Source of the DNA: Lycium barbarum
Lineage: Eukaryota; Streptophyta; Magnoliopsida; Solanales; Solanaceae
Assembly (NCBI RefSeq): GCF_019175385.1
Contig: NC_083338.1
Coordinates: 68,828,712-68,892,711 of the forward strand
Direction: 5' to 3'
Length of the DNA stretch: 64,000 nucleotides
Part shown: positions 23,453-34,594 of the stretch, one piece after another
Position numbering within the stretch: the stretch's first letter is position 1
Layout of the letters: the number at the start of each line of letters is the position of its first letter
Notes under the pieces: generated by a model
The model's database searches: none
What the model was told of the DNA's origin: nothing
Seen by the model: only the letters and a program-made list of their open reading frames with translations
Program-made: the position numbers and the translations under genes

Positions 23453-23698
23453 TCACAATAGTCCCTTCGGACGGCCGCTCCCAACTAATAACACAATAGT
23501 CCCTTCGGACAGCCGTTTTCGGCATAGTTGCAATGATGGCCCCTTCGGGCATGCTGCTTCCGGCATAATAATAATGATGGCCCTTTCGGGCATGCCGCTT
23601 CCGGCATAATAATAATGATGGCCCCTTCGGGCATGCCGCTTCCGGCATAATAATAATGATGGCCCCTTCGGGCATGCCGCTTCCGGCATAATAATAAT
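23453..23698 (-). repeat. Minisatellite of 41-bp units in solo LTR G
   Basis: Four near-identical 41-bp units begin at 23535, 23576, 23617 and 23658, preceded by about two diverged ones from 23453. Each unit carries two inverted repeats, GCCC-CTTC-GGGC and ATGCCG-CTTC-CGGCAT, followed by ATAATAATAAT. Because 41 is not a multiple of three, all three frames run open through it; these frames are not genes. Confidence 0.85.
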
Positions 23699-25689
23699 GA
23701 TAATGGCAACACAACTTAATCCACAAATATCAATACGAAGAAATGATGATATTGAGTGTTAACATACATCGTAAATGAAATGAAATAGTAAAATCTCGCA
23801 CCCCCTTCGGAGTGGTTTTGAAAATCAACTTTATGTTTCCTTTAGTACAAAACAAATTTTCTCGAAATCATTAGTAAGTCATAAGCACGTTTCAAGTCAA
23901 TCTGAGTTAGCATAAGAAAGTTATGGACATTATTCATTATAGAAACCTCCATGAACGTTTCCAAAACAATCCGAGTTAGCATATGAAAGTTAGGAACGTT
24001 ATTCATTACAGAAACCTCTACGAACATTTCCAAAACAATCCGAGACCGTCTACGAAAGTTAGGGACATTACTACTTACAGAACTCTTTTAAAAAAAACAA
24101 GAACTCTTTATGCTTTGCTTGTTATTCAATCGTACAATAGGCTCGACTATACTAAGTATACTCATATCAAGAAGTAAATAAGAATCATTAACAAGCTCGG
24201 AATCAAGAATAGAGTTACCTCAAGATACGTGTCATAACTTACTTAGCTCTAAGACATGCCAAAAGAAAGAAAGAAAGGGTAAGCCTTACATACCTTGCCC
24301 GCTTCCTGCGCTAATCCAACTTAAGTCTCGGCTTTCGCAATATCTACAACAACGTTAGGAGATACCAACATTAGCCATGGATACTTAAGAGTCCAATTCT
24401 AAACTAACACTTCATCTACGGAAATTTCGGCAGCATTTCCCCTGTAAATACAACCAACCCCGAGAATTCAACTCGGCCAAATCATCAACAACAATCCCAA
24501 CAATCATGCCAACAACATCAACAATCAATTCAAAGCGCATTCTAACGTTAGTAACTCTTTTCTACATAATTCGACAACATCCCATTTATATTCAAATCGA
24601 CCATATACAGTCAAGCTAACACCAATGATCTCACATTCAAGTGTTAATCCGAAATCATTCTAACATGATTCAAGAACACTTCAAACAATTCACACAATAT
24701 TCAAAACAATCCAACCAACATACCACTTCATCCGGAACCTTCCAAATTCAACAAGAACAATAGCAACACATTTCCTTCTTTCAAATTCATGAACTACACC
24801 AACGATCTACATATTAGCAACTTCATTCTCATAATTACAAGAAACCATATTAAAATCACATTAACTCCTATAACAACCCACAAACAATTCCAATACCAAC
24901 TTGAACCTCTAAACCTTCATTTGCATCATAGAATCCACAACAACAACAACTAAATACTAAGTAAAATTAGTTCATCACTTCTACACAAAACAACCACCCA
25001 CACGGCTACAACCCAACACACATACTTTCATGAATTTCATTCATTTCTACACTCTACAACACATACAACCATCCATAACATATGAAAAGAAGATTAAACC
25101 TTACCTTTTCCACTTATCTTCTTACTTGGCTAAGGTTGCTCCTTGCAAGAATGAATGGTTTACTTGCCCCAACAACTACTCCACGTTAAAGAGGACCTTC
25201 CAATTGGTTGAATTGCTAGAAGAAAATATTTTTTTTTGTGATCAATTTTTCATGGACCTTGTTCGGCTATGCCATGGCCGAAGGGCTCTCTTTTGTTTTC
25301 TCCAAGTTTCTTGAACTTTCTAAGTGTGGAAAAGATGATGAACATGAATAATAATTCATCTAATATTACATATATAATTCATCCATGTGGCCAAGGCCCA
25401 CCCCACCTTACACGGCCACTTGGCCCTTTTTTGTTCAAGAATTTTAAGTTTCCATAATTCACTTTTAACCCCAAATTTTCCTTAATATTTCCATGAGCCA
25501 CCTTGTGAATTTCCCTTTTTACCCCTAGCCTTTCTTAATATTTCCACACCAATAATTTTCATAAACAATTTGTGTATTAAACAAGATCAAAATATAGCCT
25601 TGCCCTTAACTTATCGCAATTATCTTTAAGTATCCGAATGTACAAAATACGGGATAATACATACAACACACGGTTAAGGATCACGAATT

Positions 25690-25843
25690 TCTTATATCAT
25701 AGCTCTATCGCACGATTCTTATGGAGAAAGAAGGTCTCATTCCTAAAATGTCTGCAGCCTCTTGTTTATAAGTGTGGCGCGCAACACACCCATAACCAAG
25801 ACTCTACTTGACACGGCTCGTAGACACACCCTAGGAATGAACT
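25690..25843 (-). other. Element B 5' leader, distal part
   Basis: Resumes the leader after solo LTR G with the conserved GCTCTATCGCACGAT and CTCTTGTTTATAAGTGTGG (+ strand view), shared with elements A, C and E, and leads to the primer site at 25844. Confidence 0.65.
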
Positions 25844-25855
25844 GCTTTGATACCA
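25844..25855 (-). promoter_or_regulatory. Element B primer binding site (tRNA-iMet)
   Basis: The minus strand reads TGGTATCAAAGC, one base from the usual initiator-tRNA site, four bases inside the 5' LTR edge at 25860. Confidence 0.8.
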
Positions 25856-25859
25856 CTTT

Positions 25860-28432
25860 TGTCACGACCCGCCTAGGGGGCGGCGACGAGCGCCCGGTGC
25901 TAGCCCACCCGGGCACCCCTTGGCTTGAACTTATGCTTACATCTAGGTGAGCCACATAATTCAACAAACATTTCTATTCATCATTCAAGCTATTCCCACC
26001 GGATGACAATGCTTTCATATCATGGTTGGCATCTATACCATGTCAATGTACATGAGCCGACAAGGCTATCAAAATGACATACAAAATATAGGCCGAGAAG
26101 GCCAGACATATCTAACCATATACACGTGACTACGAGCCTCTAAGAAGAGTATAACATATCACATGAGCGTGACAGGACCCCGCTATGCCCATAATTATGT
26201 ACACAAAAGAATAAGTACCCAAAAACTATGGCTCCGAATGAAATGGAGCTCTGCTTTGTAATCTCTGAGAAAGCAGCTATGGATCAAGTCTGTCTCCCTG
26301 TGCACCTGCGGGCATGACACAGCGTCCAAAACAAAAGGACATCAGTACGAAGAATGTACTCAGTATGTAAAGCATGATCAATATCAATGTAGAAGCATAA
26401 TTAGCAACATAAGAAATAGCATAGAATGGGAGATGGCAATATCATCGTCATATGCACTTACTTGCCTTTCTTAGGAACTTTCCATTTCTAACACGTATTT
26501 GTGTACATACATCATTATCCGTATTCATAATAGTACTCGTACCATATTTGTGCTCGTATTAATATACATTCCCCTTATTCACATTCATATACGTAGTCAT
26601 ATCATATTCGTATTCATATCATATACATAATCATATCATATACATAGCATACCCGACCACGTAGGATCGGTGTTTCATATGTACTTGGCCAACCAAGGCT
26701 CAAGGTTACACATACCTGGCCCTACCAAGGCTTCAGGGTTACATCTACCTGGCCCTACCAAGGCGTCAGGGTTATCCGTACCATATGCAGAGGTGTGCGC
26801 GTGTTACGTAATCATATGCATACTTACTAACATATCATACCCGGCCTTATAAGCTCGGGGTTCCATAATAGTCATTCGTAGATACATATACATAATAGCT
26901 CATAAGCATCATTACTATTAACGTCATTATCATTATCGTCATCATTATCGTCATCGATATCATTATCACTATAATCTTCATTCGTCACATCCATCTTTAT
27001 AAGCTTACTCGTTATACGAGGAACTTAGTACAATTGTAGCGTATCAAGAATCGTGACCCTACTAGCTCAGAGGATCGAATCATTTGAAAAACATCATAGA
27101 CTTATGGAAGAATTTGACGTTTGGCCAAAGAACCATGCCTTATGAAAGAAGGGTCAGCCTTACATACCTTTTCCATTCAACTATTTACCACTTGCGCGTT
27201 CTCCTCTAACGCTCGCGTTTCTACCTTCATTAAAGTCATACTATCATTAGAATCGATAGCTAGCATACATGACTAAAACTAGATAAAATCGGACAGCATC
27301 TCCTTTATTTATTCGACATTCCTTCATAACGTATATCAACTCCCAAACATCAATAATACATTCACAATACCATAACAATAGTCATTATTCATCCACATTA
27401 TCCACATTTCTCAATTTGCTTTCAATCACTCACATCTATGGCTATAACACACGACTGTATCCATTCACGTACATTACTCATCTCACGTACTCAACATCAT
27501 TTATAACATATTTACATCACAATACATCAAGAGTCATAACTCAATTCAAACTATTTCTCAAAATGGCACTATTCCATATTCATGACCCACTTTACCATAC
27601 CCTTCTACAATCCAAGTATTTTAACTCTTAAATACCTTAAACAACATAGAAATACCATAAATCCTACCTTAGATGTTGTAGGAACAAGCCTTAGTTGATA
27701 ATACTCCACTTGAGCAAAAACCCTAGTTTATCTCCATGAGATTTCTTGACTTTGAATGATCTTTGATGGTTTTCTTGCACTTGATTCACTTGGTTTATGT
27801 TGTTGATCACCTAATATCCTTGAATTCTTGTGGAATATATGTAGAGAGATTTTTTAGAGAGAAGGGGTGTGAAGTGGAAGGGAAATGAAATAACCTTGGT
27901 CCCTTTATTTAATGAATCACAATTCTGCCCGACCGTATATACGGGACCAACATACGGTCCGTATAATTTATACGGGCCGTATGTCTGGCCGTATATTTGG
28001 TCTAGAGACTTTGCCCTTTCTGGGCTGATTATACGGTCCCAAATATACGGACCGTATAATTTATACGGCCAGTATGTTTGGCCGTATAACCCCCAGTGGT
28101 TCCGAAGTTCGTTTCGTCGATGCGTTTGATCTCAAATCCTTATGGAACCTTCTTAACACTTGTTCAACACTTCAATACCAATCTAAGGGACGTTATCACA
28201 CTTCTTCAAGACATCATTAAGTCCTCGTTAACTTGTTACTCGTATTTCCTTTCCGATACTTATCGTAAGCCTTACCTCGTCTTAGCCAACTTCCTCGTCT
28301 CACATCGGATGCCTTTGAAATCTCACTTAGGGTCATCAAATGTTGTTTCTTACTCATGGAAGTATCATACACTCGTACTCATCGCTAGTTCATTTACTTG
28401 CGCACCAACGGAAGATTTTCCGAGGTGTAACA
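25860..28432 (-). repeat. Element B 5' LTR (right copy)
   Basis: 2573 bases from TGTCACGACC to GGTGTAACA, colinear with the left copy. It carries the same conserved block (about 26300-26375) and palindrome array (about 27930-28095). Confidence 0.9.
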
Positions 28433-29703
28433 ACTACCCTCACTGGCACAGGTCTAAGCTATAATGATTTGTCCATGCATCCCAATTTGGATTTACCTGA
28501 AGGCTTGAAAGTACCCCGATTCAAATTATTTAACGGAACAAGCAATCCTAAAGCGCATCTTCTGGCCTACTGTGACAATCAAGCGCTCATCATGAGATTT
28601 TTCAGCCGGAGTTTGATAGGAGAAGCCTCTGAATGGTTCACGATGCAAGATATACATCGTTGGGTCACATAGGAAGACATGGCTGCAGCTTTCATGGAAA
28701 GATTCCGCTTTAATACGGAGACGGTGCCGGATAGATACTATTTGAAGAAAGTGAAGTAGAGATCCACCGAGAACTTCCGCGAATATGCCAGCAGGTGGAG
28801 AACGGAGGCTGCCCGAGTACAACCTCCTATGGGCGAGGAAGAACTTGTGTCGGTTTTTATCCGCTCACAAGAGACGGACTTCTATGATAGAATGCTTTTA
28901 ATGGCGGGGAGACCGTTCTCTGAATTGGTAAAAATTGGCAAGGCCATAGAAGACGGTCTCAAAACCGGCCGAATCATAAGCATGACTGGAAAATTCGCTG
29001 ATTCAAATTCAACCGGGTTCATGCGCAAGAAGAAAGAAGACGTGGCTAGTATATCCCACACCCCTAAGCCCAAAAGAAGAGAAGATTTCTTGATGGAAGC
29101 ATATGCTTCACCTCCTCCAAATTCCTACGTACCCACCACTTACAACACGGTGCCCATATATTACGTGCAACCTACCTTCCAATCACCACCCATAACTATC
29201 AAGCTCCACCAAATGCCTTCCAATCACCTGCCCCAAATTACCAAGCTCCATAGCCAAATTTCAGACCCCCCCCCACCCATTTACCGTACCCACAAAATAA
29301 CCAACCCAATGCTTACCAGAATCAGCCCCCACCAAATGCCTATAATGCGCCACATCCCAACTTTGAGAAGAAACCCTCTCGAGTATTCACTCCCCTGATG
29401 GAATCTCGGACTGATTTGTTTAAAAGGTTAAGTGCGACTGGAATGATTCAAGTTCTTCCACCAAAGGCCGTCGATTCGAAGAATCAATTTTACCGAGCTG
29501 ACCAAACATGTGCCTATCACTCCAATGGCATAGGGCATAGTACTGAGGATTGCATTAATCCCAAGTGCAAGATACAGGATCTGATCGACCGAAAAGAAAT
29601 TTTGCTCCACACGGCCCCTCCAAATGTGAACACCAATCCTTTGCCAAACCATGGCAATAATATGATTCACATGATTAAGAGAGAAGAAGGTTGGGTCGCA
29701 TGA
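28433..29703 (+). pseudogene. HOST gag, capsid domain and nucleocapsid knuckle
   Basis: Continuation of gag after element B. One frame runs from 28433 to about 29187 and contains PEGLKVPRFKLFNGTSNP, FSRSLIGEASEWF, and FREYASRW, the pattern of the retrotransposon gag capsid domain; it is broken by TAG at 28670-28672 and 28757-28759. A frameshift near 29185-29193 moves to the frame that carries a Pro/Gln/Asn-rich stretch with one TAG (29251), then ESRTDLFKRLSATGMIQVLP and the knuckle CAYHSNGIGHSTEDC, ending in TGA at 29701. The latter frame is the same as that of the protease downstream, as expected for a gag-pro fusion. Confidence 0.75.
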
Positions 29704-30968
29704 AGGCCTACAATCCGTGATTCTGTGAAAGAACTTTAACGCACGGTAGTGTCACTGTCCCTGTAAGAATGCTCGCAATTCAAGGTATTAATCCCTGCAC
29801 CAGTGATAGCACACATTGCTCAGGTGACTCCGGCGCCACCTCAAAACGAGTTTGTAGTCCAAGTTGTTGTTGCACATGGTATCACAAGATCAGGGAGATG
29901 TTATACTCCTGAAGACCTAGCCTAAGGGGCACCCCGAGGGGAGGGTAATCAGAAAAGGACTATCACTGAAGGTGAAGCCGAAGATTTCTGGCGCCGGATA
30001 CAGCTAAAGGAGTACTCCATTGTTGAGCATTTAAAGAAAATTCCAGCCCAAATCTCAATACTGGCATTGCTGCAAAGTTCACCCCAACATCGCCTGGCTA
30101 TAATGAAAGTGTTGGAGGAAGCTCATGTCCCCGCTGGAACAAATAGTGAAAACATAGCCGAAATGGTCGCCCATGTTATAGAGGAACATCAAATTGCCTT
30201 CACAGAAAAGGAGTTGTCCAAGGAAGGCATAAATCACAACAAAGCGTTGCACATCACTACCATGTGTCGCAACAAAGTGGTAACCTGGGTTTTGATTGAA
30301 AATGGGGAAGGACTCAATATTTGTCGCGAATCTACCTTGACTCAGCTAGGGTATAGCATGGGAAAGGTTCATCAAAGCCACACTAACATAAGAGCATTTG
30401 ACGGAGGACGTTGCGATGCCACTGGAGTAGTTGATTTAGATATTCAAATAGGACCTGCCGAGTTCACCACTGAATTCCAAGTCATGGAAATACCCGCCAA
30501 TTACAATTTCCTTTTGGGAAGACCATGGATTCACATCTCAAGGGCAGTACTATCCTCGCTCCATCAATCTGTAAAATTCGTCTGGGAAAGGGAAGAAGTG
30601 GTGATCCACGGAGAAGCTAGCATGCACGAGTATCCAGACAATTCCATACATGTCATTGAAGCCACACCCAACGGAACGGATTTCCATGTAGTGGAGTTAG
30701 TAGGAGCAGCCCACAAGATGGACTCCATGGAAACTCCTATGCCAGCGGTTTATAAAATGATTGCTTCTACCATGATTCTGAACTCGAAAAAGGATTAGGG
30801 AAGAATTTGCAGGGCATCACTGATCCTATTCCTATCCTCTAAGATAATTTTCACTTTGGGCTTGGTTACATCCCAACAGAGGAAGAAAGGCCTACCAAGA
30901 ACAAACAAGAAGTTGCAGATCTCTGCAAACCCATTCCAAGTCTGTACCAGTCATTTCCCCATAAAATG
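29704..30968 (+). pseudogene. HOST aspartic protease region
   Basis: The same frame as the gag knuckle continues through stops (one at 29923) to a clear block with EDFWRRIQLKEYSIVEHLKK, then KALHITTMCRNKVV, the active-site strand VLIENGEGLNIC, IRAFDGGRCDATG, IGPAEFTTEFQVMEI, and the second conserved loop LLGRPWIH, ending at 30798. These are retropepsin-like features of Ty3/gypsy. The catalytic Asp is replaced by Glu (GAA at 30298-30300), so the protease should be dead. After 30798 a frameshift leads into the PR-RT linker (GLGYIPTEEE), cut at 30968 by the solo LTR D. Confidence 0.75.
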
Positions 30969-31220
30969 TGTCACGACCCGACAAGGGGGCCGCGACGAGC
31001 ACCCGGTGCTAGCCCACCCGGGCACCCCATAGCTTACACTTATGCTTGCATCTAGGTGAGCCACATCATTAATCATACATCTCTAAGCATAAATCATACT
31101 AGTCCCATTGGACGACAACATCTTTAATCATCATAGGCGTCTGTGCCACAACAATGTACATGGGCCGACGAGGCCAAAAAAAGGACATACAAAATATAGG
31201 CCGACAAGGCCGGACATATG

Positions 31221-34200
31221 TGTCACGACCCAACCCCGTAGGCCATGACTAGTGCCCGATCTGGGCACTCAAACATATTCTAGTATATAGCAGAAGCCGA
31301 CATGGCTTTATTTCCAAATTAAATAATTTCCAGAAAAATTTCGGCAGAGTTTCCTTTATTTTACGGACTATCCCACATACCCTGCACGCAGAAAATACCA
31401 ACAAAGGCCACACAGGGCCAACAGAGTAACATTTAAATATATGCGGACCGGCCGCCGCGGCGAAAGGGATCGCCCAAACACAACATATACACACAGCTGT
31501 ACAGAAAGATCCCAACCCACAAACATGTCTACAGACCTCTAAATGAACCAACAGAATCATATGGCGGGACAGGGCCCCGCCGTACCCATGAACGAGAATA
31601 TACATATGTAGAAGTGACAAACTATACCAAAAGATGGCTCTGAATAAGAGAGCACTCCAAATGGCAGAATAAGATCCTAAGCGGATGGATCAGCAAACCT
31701 GTCGTCGGTACTTGCGCGGCATGAAAATGCAACCCCCGAGGAAAGGGGGTCAGTACGAAATATGTACTGAATATGTAAAGCCTGAGTTGCAGAAACAAAA
31801 TCATAACTGGTATAGAACGTGCAGAAAGTAAACAGAAAATACAAAGTATCAGCTATACATTTTTAAAACATGCGGAGTGTGTACAGAAACATATGTCATA
31901 TCAAATCCGGCCCCTGCCAAGGGACTCGGCAGACAGAACGTGGCCACCCTCCCGACGCTGGTGCCACAACACAGAAGAATCAGAATAGGGGCATAACCCC
32001 GTAACATAATATGTCATATCAGATGGCCATAGTAAATCATATCAGAACAAGCGTACATGGCACAGCATACTCCACAAACCCATGTACGCGTATACCTGCC
32101 CCCTCACATCGAGGCACGGCGAACAATGCAAAGGGTCACGCTTGACAACATATCCTGGCCCGGGCTCAGTGCGGGAAACATTGGGACATCCACGAATGGA
32201 GTAGTGAGAGACTAATGCAGTTTAAAAATATCATAAATGTTTTCAAAGACTCGATGAAGCGTATCAAAGCCAAACAAATCCAATGGAGTCGGACGGGATC
32301 ATAATAAATGCATTTCGGATATCATAATAAATTACGGAAGTATAACCTTCCCGAAGTCATTCCGGGCGTCAAAATAATTTATAAGATTTAATGGAATATT
32401 TAAAACAATGTTTATTAGGCGATTAGTAGGACAGTCAAAACATTTCTTTCAAAAAAAAATCGCTTAAAAAGAGAGCTTTAGTACATTAAGGGCAAAACCG
32501 GGAGTAGTGGGCCCGCCTCGGAACAAACAAGGCGGCGGGCTCAAATTATGCCCTCTAAGCTTATGGTATCACCTAAAAAGGTTCTACAGACATTCTATGA
32601 CTTTCTAAGTAATTTAGAACAAAATTTCATAATTTCAAGAAAAGTGTACCAAAGTAGTTCAATTCTACTGAAGGAAAAACTGAGATTTTCCCTTGCAGAT
32701 TCCGAGGGCCAAGAAGTCTTTCGAGGCCCGGGTCCGACCCTAACACACTAAGGGCATGCCAAGGGAAGAATTGGGGTTGCTTTACATACCTTTCAAGCTC
32801 TTTACGCCTTTCCAAACTCACTTCCCGTTTCGTCGAAAAACTGCAATTGGTCAAGTTTACCAATTGTGAATTATGAATACCAAAGTTTCAACTTAATGCA
32901 TAATTGTCGGAAATTTTACCCAACTCCATATCTGGAATGTATGAAATACGTATGAACGGAGGAAGAAAGAGAATTTTCTACTTAAATGGAATTGAATTGG
33001 AATTTCGTGGAATTTTCAACAGATACAATTGGAAAGAAATTGAGAAAACGCTACCGAAATTTCGGCAGCACTTCCCCTATACATATAGCACCCCGAGAAT
33101 TCAACTCGGCTAGAAATCATCAACAACAACCCAAACGACAACATCAATATCAACAACGAACATTAAAAACACAAATATCCTTCAACTAGTCATCTTTCTA
33201 ACGAGTTGACATAACCTTCATTTCAACCCAACTTTCAACTAATATTAATAATTTCACATTCATCAACAATCAAGATCATCACCATATAGTTCTAAAAGCA
33301 TTTCATATCGTTTTCCTCAAGTTATACACTCGATATACATAATATACAACTTTCCGTCAAAGTCATAACTTATGCAAAACATCAAATCTTTGGCATACAA
33401 CTTCATAACAAGTTTCCAACTTCCAAATTCATCAATGATCATCATAATTCACAACCAAACAACTTCATTTCCTTAATGTCGGAAAATCATACTAAAACGA
33501 CATAGGTTTCTACATTCCAATTCAATACAAACTTATATCATTCTAACTTCATTTACATTACAAACATTACCACAACACTCCAACACACTAAACAACTTAA
33601 TTCATTTCTTATCCCAAGTCAAGCACACCCTACGACCATATGCTTATTTTTCAATATCAACTAAATTCATCCAACTTTCAATTCCCATATGCATTCATCA
33701 CAATCACAACTAGAATATAACATAAATTCAACACATTATCACCACTCAACACACACACACCCACGGCTACAAGCCATATTCCAAACCGACTTTGCAAACT
33801 TCCATTTCTCCATACAATCAACACATTTCTACATACTACAACACAAACAAAACTTCATAACACAATAAAAAGGTAGAAATTCTTACCTTTTTCTCAAGTC
33901 TTCTTCACTTGGAAATGTGATCACTTTGAAGAATCTAAAGCTTCTCCCTCCAAACCAACTATACCAAGATACAAAGGAACCTCAACTTAGTAGAAAAACC
34001 ACAAAAGAAAAATTTTTGGAGCAATATTTTTGATGGCTAATTTTCTATGGCCAAACCCGAGAGCCTCCTTGCTCTTTCTCTTGTTCTTGATTTTTTTGAT
34101 CTTGTTTCTAAAGTCTTGAACCTTCTAATCATATATTAAGAAGACTTGGTCACATGACCAACTAAAATGGGCTTGGATCAAGGCCTTGTGTTAATTAATC

Positions 34201-34500
34201 ACATGGAAATTTAATAAGAATTGTGGGCTTGGGTCACACCATGGCCGGCCACTCCATATGCATTGGGCCTTAAATTCCATTCCATTATTTTTGGCCCAAT
34301 GACTTATAGTCCACGTTTTGTAATTCCCGAAATTAATTTCCAAAATTCTAAAATTGCCCTTGCCCTCGCCCCACACTTCCATGACTCTATTCTTTCATGC
34401 ATAACTCCTATGTTCAACCAACTATCAAATTTGACCTTATGTCTCAAGAATCCAATATAATTCAACTTTTTCCAAACGTGTGAAAACACGGGATATAACA
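31221..34500 (-). repeat. Element C 3' LTR (left copy)
   Basis: 3280 bases, TGTCACGACC to GGGATATAACA. Carries a 143-base stretch (32908-33050) absent from the right copy and, as judged by spacing, from the related solo LTR F, so it is probably an insertion. The conserved block is at about 31720-31790 (CAGTAC at 31751-31756). An AATATATGA-type promoter-like site lies near 34126-34137 (minus). Nothing coding. Confidence 0.9.
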
Positions 34501-34514
34501 TCCTCCCCCCCTTT
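34501..34514 (-). promoter_or_regulatory. Element C polypurine tract
   Basis: The minus strand reads AAAGGGGGGGAGGA next to the LTR, followed by the conserved ATTCG..CGAAT palindrome at about 34521-34535. Confidence 0.82.
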
Positions 34515-34594
34515 AGAACATTCGTCCTCGAATGTAAAATTAATCTTATAGGGTTGGAAAATACTTTGGGGGAGTTTCTGATTATAGACAACAC

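Larger units (their letters stand above)
20493..25661 (-). mobile_element. Solo LTR G (split by H) inside the leader of element B
   Basis: Starts TGTCACACCC at 20493; ends about 25661 (GGGATAATACA), similar in form to the GGGATATAACA end of the C family. Its own parts are 20493-20735 and 23040-25661, about 2.87 kb. The element B leader resumes just after (CATAGCTCTATCGCACGATT at about 25698). No internal region is present. A clean target duplication was not found, so the right edge is approximate. It contains the conserved LTR block (23215-23285), a 41-bp minisatellite and no coding. The open frames at 22958-23437 and 23427-23726 are accidental. Confidence 0.7.
12917..28432 (-). mobile_element. 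Element B: chromovirus, minus strand, with nested solo LTRs
   Basis: LTRs 12917-15467 and 25860-28432 flank a minus-strand gag-pol (15672-20477). Perfect 5-bp target duplication ACTAC at 12912-12916 and 28433-28437; HOST gag resumes after it. The left LTR begins TATCACG instead of TGTCACG (one point change) and lacks about 20 bases of the start region that the right LTR has. The 5' leader is interrupted by solo LTR G at 20493, itself interrupted by H. Without these the element would be about 10.3 kb. Confidence 0.92.

Noticed and set aside
23427..23726. Three overlapping minus-strand open frames with repeated peptide units
   Set aside because: A 41-bp minisatellite read in all three frames; no promoter, no domain, and inside a solo LTR.
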